A DNA stretch of 64,000 bases from JAGQOZ01 sp041399205 (GTDB lineage: Bacteria > Planctomycetota > Planctomycetia > Pirellulales > Pirellulaceae), in NCBI GenBank assembly GCA_041399205.1, contig JAWKTK010000010.1:186001-250000 (forward strand), given 5' to 3'. Position numbers and translations under genes: made by a program. Position 1 is the stretch's first letter. Each line of letters opens with the position of its first letter. The notes below the pieces were generated by a model that was not told where the DNA came from, did not search any database, and was given only the letters and a program-made list of their open reading frames with translations. Of this stretch, positions 58,124 through 64,000 are shown in pieces.

Positions 58124-60387
58124 CTAGATGATCAAATCGTCGCTGGGCAAGACGCCGTCAGCCAGTGATAGCCGAAGGCCCAGTTGTTCGTCGTATAGAT
58201 GTGTATGTGTCAGCACCCAATGTTCATTAACATTTGTGATTGCGCCGGCAGCACCGAGTTGCTGAAGTTCGTGCGGTCGAACGCTGACGGAATAGCGTTG
58301 TGCTTTCCGCCAGAAGGTGCGATCTAATCCGAAACCACTTTCCAGCTGCCGACAGAGGTCTTCGCCGAGTCCTGTCTTATCCGCGCCAACCCAGGGTACT
58401 AGCACGCCTATCGTTGCATCTCGAATGAATCGGTAGCGGTCATCCGCCTGACGAAAATTGAACTGCAGTTTTCCCGGATCGCTACCAAACGCCGCCAAGA
58501 CTTGATGTCGATCCCACGCGTCCGACTTCTGCCAATAGAGCAGTTCGAAGTAACGATGCGTTGCCGCAGGAGAAATGAGATCATCAAATTCGGGTATGAG
58601 TTCCTTGGTGGCGTCCGCAGACTGTCGCAAGAAACCGGCGGGCGGTGAATTTTCTGATTCGAACAGATAGACGTTGCCTATGTTTCGGCGACCTTCTCGA
58701 TTACATCTGCCTGCCGCTTGGGCCAGCGAATCAAGTCCACAGATCGCGCGGTAAACCGTGGGAAAATCAACGTCGACTCCGGCTTCAATCAACTGTGTGC
58801 TGACCACTCGACAGGTTTTGCCCTTCGCCAGTCGGTTGCGAATTTCGTCAATCTTACGAGATCGGTGTTCGCCGCACATGCGCGTGCTCAGATGGAAGTT
58901 GCCGTTGGAAGTTCCAAGAGATTCGTACAGTTCGGCTGCTTCGGCCCGCGTGTTGACGATACACAGCACTTGATCCTGTTCGACCAATTCCTTGCTCAAC
59001 TGATCGACGGGGATAACATTTCGAACGGTGACCTTGGTTCGCCGCAGCCGATCGTGCAAACGGTTTGCGTCAGGGATGATGGGCCGCACGTCTTCCAGAC
59101 CGATCGTAAAATCTTCTCGTCGATTCAAAGCGGGCTGCGTCGCGGTGCACAGCACAACGGTGCAGCCGTAGACCTCCACCAGTTCCTTGAGTGCCATCAG
59201 TGTTGGCTGAAGAAGTTCAACTGGCAGAGTCTGCGCTTCGTCCAGCACGATGACACTGTTGGCGATCCGATGGAGCTTGCGGCAGCGGCTGGTTTTGGTC
59301 GCGAAGAGTGATTCGAACAACTGAACGTTTGTCGTAACCACGATCGGGCGCATCCCAGTTTTCTGCCTGTAAACGATTGACCGTCGTTTCGTTTTCGGGA
59401 TCCAAATTACTGTGGTGTTCGATGACAATCTCGTTGGAAAGACTGCCAAATACATCTCGATAAACATCCACGTTCTGTTCGATGATGCTGGTGAATGGCA
59501 CGGCGACAATCACGCGATCCAGCTTGTATTGATCCGCGTGGCGAAGAGCGAATTCCAACGAACTCAGTGTCTTTCCTCCTCCAGTCGGTACGTTTAACGA
59601 ATAGAATCCGGGACGATAGTCGGCAGCCGTTCGGCAACATTCGCGCACCTCCGATCTGATCGAATTGACTGGCGAATCGCTGCCCGCAGACAGTTCGTCA
59701 AGATGAGTTTTTAGATGATCGGCGAGTTGAGCCATCGAGAACACTTGGCTGCGTCTTTGCGCTGCTCGATCCGGACGACATGAATTGCTCGGTTGCCAAA
59801 AAATCGGCATCGACAAGACCCGAAAACATCATGCGGCACAGAAATTGAACTCGGAATGCCGCTTCGACTGGCTTTGTCAGACGTCGCGATCCAATTTCGC
59901 TGAGCTTGGGAAAGGCAGGAATTGGCAGATCGACAAGCGGTGTCGGCGCGTTCTTTTGCCAATCGCAGATCTCTTTTTGCAAACGATGACGCAACCCCGC
60001 ATGAGATTCTCCGTCGTCCCAATCAGCCAGGCCTGCATGATGTCCCGCGAAAATGTACGAAAATAGTTTTCCCAACGATTCACAACGCTGCTGGATCCAC
60101 TGTGCCGCGGCGGTGGAATGATCCACGCGGCCGCGTAATTCGCTTTGATGAGCGTCGTCATCGTTCGAGCGATTGGCTTGGCAGATATAGGTTTGAAATT
60201 CGTCCGAATACTTTCCCAAGTCGTGCGAGCGCCCCAGCAAATCGCCCCAAGGCGATAGATCGGGGTGAAATCTGGCGAGAAACTCGCTGCACCGTTCCGC
60301 CACCCGGTTTTCGTGCTCGGCCATCGTTTCCCATGCCGACTGCGGCCGTCCATCTAGGCTGTGAGCATAGCAAAGCATCGATTGCAT
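58124..60387 (-). pseudogene. cas3: Type I-C Cas3 helicase-nuclease, split into three frames
   Basis: The reading starts at ATG 60387 (GTG at 60396 also in frame). Frame one carries the HD nuclease (YAHSLDGRPQSAWETMAEHE, SHDLGKYSDEFQTY, FAGHHAGLADWDD) to ~59770, frame two the helicase start with Walker A VPTGGGKTLSSLEFAL to ~59350, frame three the DEAQ box VIVLDEAQTLPVELLQP and C-terminal domains (ICGLDSLAQAAGRCNREG). The breaks are at ~59775 (one inserted base before PDRAAQRRSQV) and ~59355 (one extra C before PIVVTTNVQLF). Everything else is intact, so either Cas3 is inactivated or these are sequencing errors. Confidence 0.9.
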
Positions 60388-60924
60388 CTCGGTCACTACC
60401 TCGTTGTGCCCCTAAGGCAGACCCCTTCCCCTTGGGATATGCATGTGTCCATCCGAATGGATAGCCGGCCACCAGATTACCTGCTTCCATGCATCCGCGA
60501 AAGAGGGGTAATGTTTTCATAGTGCTTTATTCGTCTTATTGAAATTGGTAAGAATTGGAGGGACTCTACGCGTTCCTGGATTCTTGTCGGTTTGTAAGTT
60601 AAGGAATGAACTGTTGACGCATTGAATTGTTATCAACACCAAATGACTACACTGCATTCAACCACACCACGCGACTGACAATGGCTACGGAGCTAGAGAA
60701 GTTCATGGCGCTGATGTCAGTGGTGTCGATGTTCTTGGCGGCTCGGACGTTGCAATCGTAGCCGAATAGATTCGCTCCATCATTCACATGCCAGTGCTTA
60801 CCGGTTTGTCGAAACATTCGACGCGATGCGAATCTGATCGCGATCCCCGCCCACATGTCCTCTCGCATTCTTGTAATTCATTTGCCTGGCTCGTTTTTTC
60901 GACCTATGTTTTAGATGCCGCCTG
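60388..60924. other. Region upstream of cas3 and of the riboswitch
   Basis: About 540 bp with no convincing coding. It includes the presumed cas promoter and, at its right end, the promoter for the riboswitch transcript. A 73-codon open frame on the minus strand (60647-60868) has no ribosome-binding site and no family match that I recognise. Confidence 0.45.
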
Positions 60925-61013
60925 TTCCAAACAGGTCAGCGAAAAAGGCAAACCGGTTGTGAAACCGGGACGCAAAGCTATGGGTCTCGAATGAGATCGC
61001 CAGGCTACCGAAC
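60925..61013 (+). promoter_or_regulatory. Cyclic-di-GMP-I (GEMM-I) riboswitch
   Basis: Conserved core GGCAAACC, a CCGG stem capped by a GNRA loop (GUUGUGAAAC), then the nearly invariant GGGACGCAAAGC, a second hairpin (GGGTCTC GAAT GAGATCGCC) and closing GGCTACCG. This matches the c-di-GMP-I consensus in order and spacing. It precedes a 61-codon gene at 61083. A CCGAG-TTTC-CTCGG hairpin at 61029-61042 could be part of the expression platform. Confidence 0.85.
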
Positions 61014-61082
61014 GACTTTTCTAAGCTTCCGAGTTTCCTCGGCAGCGGACCGTTTCCTCTAACGTGAAAGGTGCGTACCCCT

Positions 61083-61268
61083 ATGGCATTCTGCTGCAAG
61101 TGTCACAAACGTCTGGACGTTTCTCCTGAAGAATTCATTGACCGCAATGCGTGGTGTCCTCGCTGCAAGGATGTTGTCCCGACTTCGCTGTGCCGAGTGC
61201 CCATGTGGAGCGTTGCAGTGGTGGTTGTGTTATGCATTTTCACCAACGTCTTGCATGTAGTGAACTAG
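61083..61268 (+). CDS. Small zinc-ribbon membrane protein under riboswitch control
   Basis: 61 residues from ATG at 61083, with AAAGG about 11 nt upstream. It has a CxxC-type pair (CCKCHKRL), a second (WCPRCKD) and one hydrophobic helix (MWSVAVVVVLCIFTNVLHVV). The four cysteines can bind zinc; the helix likely anchors it in the inner membrane. It begins 70 nt after the end of the riboswitch, so c-di-GMP level probably controls it. Function unknown. Confidence 0.65.
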   Translation: MAFCCKCHKRLDVSPEEFIDRNAWCPRCKDVVPTSLCRVPMWSVAVVVVLCIFTNVLHVVN

Positions 61269-61292
61269 CCGCATTACGTCCCAGATCTGTTG

Positions 61293-61354
61293 GTAGTCCC
61301 GACTTTAGGCGGAATGGAATTGTGCATTTTCTGTGCGCCTAAAGGCGGGACTAC
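61293..61354. repeat. REP-like inverted repeat (possible bidirectional terminator)
   Basis: Arms GTAGTCCCGACTTTAGGCG (61293-61311) and CGCCTAAAGGCGGGACTAC (61336-61354) are reverse complements with one mismatch, separated by 24 nt. It sits between the zinc-ribbon gene and the end of the DUF1501 gene, on opposite strands, where a terminator is expected. Similar palindromes are common in planctomycete genomes, as far as I recall. Confidence 0.75.
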
Positions 61355-61405
61355 GAACGAGTTACTGCAGCGAACGCAAGATCGCTCAACTGGCGAGCAC
61401 AAGCG

Positions 61406-62848
61406 TTACGCCAACAGTTTTTGAACCACTTGGCCGTGTACATCCGTCAATCGGAAGTCGCGACCTTGGAAGCGATAAGTAAGCTGGGTGTGATCAAAGC
61501 CCAGCAAATGCAACAGCGTCGCGTGTAAGTCGTGAACGTGAACCACGTCTTCCACTGCGTTGAACCCTAGTTCGTCGGTGGCGCCCAGTGTCACGCCTGG
61601 CTTGATGCCACCGCCTGCCATCCACATGGTAAACGCATTTGGGTGATGGTCTCGACCATCATCTCCACCACCTTGCACCATGGGCGTACGACCAAATTCG
61701 CCACCCCACACCACCAACGTGTCCTCGAGCAAGCCAGACCGCTTGAGATCTTTGATCAGCGCGGCGCACGCTTGTTCGGTGTCGTTGCAATTCTTCTTCA
61801 AATCGTTTTTTAGATTGCCATGTTGATCCCAGGATTCATGCATGATTTCCACAAACCGAACGCCTCGTTCAACCAAGCGCCGAGCCAACAGGCAGGAATT
61901 GGCAAACGAACTTTTGCCCGGTTCGGCCCCGTACATTTCGAGCGTTTCCTTCGATTCTTGCGAAAGGTCCATCAATTCCGGAGCGGTCAACTGCATGCGC
62001 ATCGCCAGTTCGTAAGAATTGATTCGAGTGGCAATTTCGGGGTCACCCACAATATCCAAATGTCGTTGATTGAGCGAACGAATGGCGTCCAGCGAATGCG
62101 CCTGAATGGTGTGATTAATGCCGTTTGGATTGGACAAATACAAAACGGGATCTCCGGTGTTGCGAAACAGCACGCCTTGATGCACCGAAGGCAAAAATCC
62201 AGCGCCCCAGTTGGACGCGCCGCCGCTGGGGCCTTTGCCGCCCGTGCTGAACACGACAAACGCTGGCAAGTTTTCCGATTCGCTACCCAAGCCGTAGGTG
62301 GTCCATGCTCCGAAACTTGGACGGCCAAATTGCTGCGAACCAGTGCTCATCAAAATCTGTCCCGGCGCATGATTGAACGCGTCGGTTTTCATCGAACGCA
62401 CAATGGCAATGTCGTCGACAACTTCGGCCATACGAGGCAACAATTCGGAAAGCTCGGCGCCACATTGACCATGCTTGGCGAATTGGAATTTCGGTCCCAA
62501 CAACGCCGCATCCGGTTCGATAAAAGCCGCTCGATACCCTTCAATCAAGTCGGCCGGAGGTCGCGAACCGTCGCGTTTTTCCAGCTCTGGCTTATAGTCA
62601 AACATCTCCAGCTGGCTGGGCGCACCGGCCATGAACAGATAGATCACTCGTTTGGCCTTGACCGGAAAATGAGGCTGTTTGGGAGCCATTGGATTGATTG
62701 CTGCATCGGCGCCCGCGGTTGCCGCTCCATTCAGCTGACTCAACGCCATCGCTCCCAGGCCAAGCTGGCATTGCTGCAAGAACCAGCGGCGATTGGCGGT
62801 CAGCGGATGGATTCCTTGGTAGGCATGTGACTGACAATGCATGGTCAT
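61406..62848 (-). CDS. DUF1501 domain protein (planctomycete secreted sulfatase-fold protein)
   Basis: 480 residues. A twin-arginine-like start (LTANRRWFLQQCQLGLGAMAL) is followed by the DUF1501 body: RVIYLFMAGAPSQLEMFDYK, LSTGSQQFGRPSFGAW, VVWGGEFGRTPMVQGGGDDG and HHPNAFTMWMAGGGIKPGV. The family has an alkaline phosphatase/sulfatase-like fold and is typically paired with DUF1553 proteins. ATG overlaps the DUF1553 stop by 4 nt, so the pair is translationally coupled. Function not established. Confidence 0.93.
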   Translation of the reverse strand: MTMHCQSHAYQGIHPLTANRRWFLQQCQLGLGAMALSQLNGAATAGADAAINPMAPKQPHFPVKAKRVIYLFMAGAPSQLEMFDYKPELEKRDGSRPPADLIEGYRAAFIEPDAALLGPKFQFAKHGQCGAELSELLPRMAEVVDDIAIVRSMKTDAFNHAPGQILMSTGSQQFGRPSFGAWTTYGLGSESENLPAFVVFSTGGKGPSGGASNWGAGFLPSVHQGVLFRNTGDPVLYLSNPNGINHTIQAHSLDAIRSLNQRHLDIVGDPEIATRINSYELAMRMQLTAPELMDLSQESKETLEMYGAEPGKSSFANSCLLARRLVERGVRFVEIMHESWDQHGNLKNDLKKNCNDTEQACAALIKDLKRSGLLEDTLVVWGGEFGRTPMVQGGGDDGRDHHPNAFTMWMAGGGIKPGVTLGATDELGFNAVEDVVHVHDLHATLLHLLGFDHTQLTYRFQGRDFRLTDVHGQVVQKLLA

Positions 62849-63999
62849 TCCTTTGTTATCGTTTCATCTAGGTTCAGTAACACTCGAGAAAGCACGGTAT
62901 AGGCCGCCAGCTGAGTGACCGTCTGGCCATCCTGCAGATCGGTCGGAACGCGATTGGTGCCGGTGGCCAATTCGATCGGGTTGACCCAACCTTGGCCAAT
63001 ATATTCAATCTCGCGTTTCAGCAGAGCGTGAAGATCGTTTAGTTCGCCTGGCGATGGCGTTCGTGACAGCACGCTGCGGAAGGCGAACGTAATCTTGGAT
63101 TCGTCCGTAGGACCGCCGGATGCCAAAGTGTTTTTGGCCAGCGCACGAGCACACTCCATGAACTGCGGTTCGTTCAATGTAATCAGCGATTGCAGCGGCG
63201 TATTGGAACGTTCTCGTCGAACACACGAAAAATCTCCGTTAGGCGAATCAAACGTTTGCAGCGTGGGATAGGGCACCGACCGAAACTTGAACACATACAA
63301 ACTGCGTCGATACTGCTGGTCGTCTGGTTCCACGTCCCAAACCTTCGGCCCGTAGCTGACCGGCGGCTGAAATAGAAAACTGGGCGCAGGCGGATAAACA
63401 CTGCGGCCACCAATGTCCGCATTCAATAAACCGCTGGCTGACAAGGCGATGTCACGCACAATTTCCGCGTCCACTCGGAATCGAGCTCCTCGAGCCAATA
63501 GTCGATTTTGGGGATCGGCTTGATAAGCTTCCGGCGAGGCGTGCGATGTTTGTTGATATGTGGCCGAACTACAAATCAGGCGATGGATATGCTTCAAACT
63601 CCAGTTGTTGTCCATCAGCTCACAGGCCAGCCAATCCAGCAATTCCGGATGTGAAGGAGCGGTCGAACGGACTCCAAAATCCTCCGGCGTATCTACCAGC
63701 CCCACACCAAAATACGCTTGCCAAATTCGATTCACGATCACTCGCGCCGCGGTGGGCGAACGCCGGTCCACCAACCAACGAGCTAACGTCAGTCGACTGG
63801 CATCGGCACCTTCGGGCAACGGATGCAAGAAGTCGGGCGTGCCGAACTGCACTTGTTCGCCAGGCTGCAACCAGTCACCTCGTTTAAACATGTGCGTCGT
63901 TCGTAAACGATCATGCGGAGAATTGCCTGTTCGCGCCGCCAGCGTTAAAGTCGGCGTCCCTTCTGGGAATTGCTGCCAAAGTTCTTCTATTTGCTGATT
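62845..63999 (-). CDS. DUF1553 (PSD1) protein, 5' end beyond the window
   Basis: The visible 384 codons contain FKRGDWLQPGEQVQFGTPDFL, RLTLARWLVDRRSPTAARVIV, NRIWQAYFGVGLVDTPEDFG, RRSLYVFKFRSVPYPTLQTF and ERSNTPLQSLITLNEPQFME, which mark DUF1553. Members usually also carry DUF1549/PSCyt1 cytochrome c domains at the N-terminus; that part is outside the window. It forms an operon with DUF1501 (stop-start overlap ATGA). Confidence 0.93.
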   Translation of the reverse strand, partial: NQQIEELWQQFPEGTPTLTLAARTGNSPHDRLRTTHMFKRGDWLQPGEQVQFGTPDFLHPLPEGADASRLTLARWLVDRRSPTAARVIVNRIWQAYFGVGLVDTPEDFGVRSTAPSHPELLDWLACELMDNNWSLKHIHRLICSSATYQQTSHASPEAYQADPQNRLLARGARFRVDAEIVRDIALSASGLLNADIGGRSVYPPAPSFLFQPPVSYGPKVWDVEPDDQQYRRSLYVFKFRSVPYPTLQTFDSPNGDFSCVRRERSNTPLQSLITLNEPQFMECARALAKNTLASGGPTDESKITFAFRSVLSRTPSPGELNDLHALLKREIEYIGQGWVNPIELATGTNRVPTDLQDGQTVTQLAAYTVLSRVLLNLDETITKE

Positions 64000-64000
64000 G

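Noticed and set aside
60647..60868. 73-codon minus-strand open frame upstream of cas3
   Set aside because: No ribosome-binding site and no recognisable domain; it could be a remnant but the evidence is too thin.
61820..62830. 336-codon open frame on the plus strand
   Set aside because: It lies antisense to the well-supported DUF1501 gene, without its own family features.

Overview
The window looks like a chromosomal segment of a planctomycete, probably Pirellulaceae or Rhodopirellula-like. The evidence is the mix of families: a DUF1501/DUF1553 pair, secreted proteins with an N-terminal LEDRRLLS-type motif, C-terminal dockerin-like GDxNxDGxFxSxD repeats or PEP-CTERM tails, an ECF sigma factor next to a TPR-containing Ser/Thr kinase, a secreted sulfatase, SGNH hydrolases and an octaheme cytochrome. 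I made no taxonomic search.

Layout. 1-6119: an envelope export module (end of an adaptor gene, a GAF-HlyD protein, a PqqD/M50/HlyD membrane protein, and a convergent TolC-type channel). 6635-11601: a glycine-zipper protein, an L-rhamnose operon (rhaA, a frameshifted NCS1-type permease, a small membrane protein) and a VC0807-family membrane protein. 11627-14957: a decayed leucine-rich lipoprotein gene whose 3' end runs into about ten tandem copies of a ~228-bp repeat. 15003-23262: a secreted metalloprotease, a kinase with its ECF sigma factor, and a secreted repeat protein. 23437-47580: housekeeping and accessory genes, including a HerA-like ATPase, a haem-sensing chemoreceptor, an SGNH-TPR protein, a short-chain dehydrogenase, an octaheme cytochrome, a PQQ-type beta-propeller protein, a macro-domain protein, CbiX, a CitG-like/PTPS pair, a phosphoesterase, a DUF2293 protein and a sulfatase. 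47612-49578: a badly frameshifted enolase-superfamily gene and an IS66 TnpA-like remnant. 49656-60387: a complete type I-C CRISPR-Cas locus with 39 repeats (cas2-cas1-cas4-cas7-cas8c-cas5c-cas3, all on the minus strand, leader next to cas2). 60925-63999: a cyclic-di-GMP-I riboswitch ahead of a tiny zinc-ribbon membrane protein, a REP-like palindrome, and a DUF1501/DUF1553 operon that leaves the window.

A notable feature of the whole window is that many otherwise well-preserved genes (permease, kinase, sigma factor, ATPase, citG-like, phosphoesterase, enolase-like, tnpA-like, cas3) are split by single-base insertions or deletions, and some CRISPR repeats carry small indels too. Either the assembly has residual indel errors (for example an uncorrected long-read genome) or this region is unusually rich in fresh pseudogenes. 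I annotate these as one gene each with the break stated.

The strongest candidates for something unusual are the M50/HlyD + GAF-HlyD export module, the riboswitch-controlled micro-gene, the ~228-bp tandem array that captured a gene end, and the I-C locus with an atypically long 37-nt repeat and an apparent internal Cas11c start.
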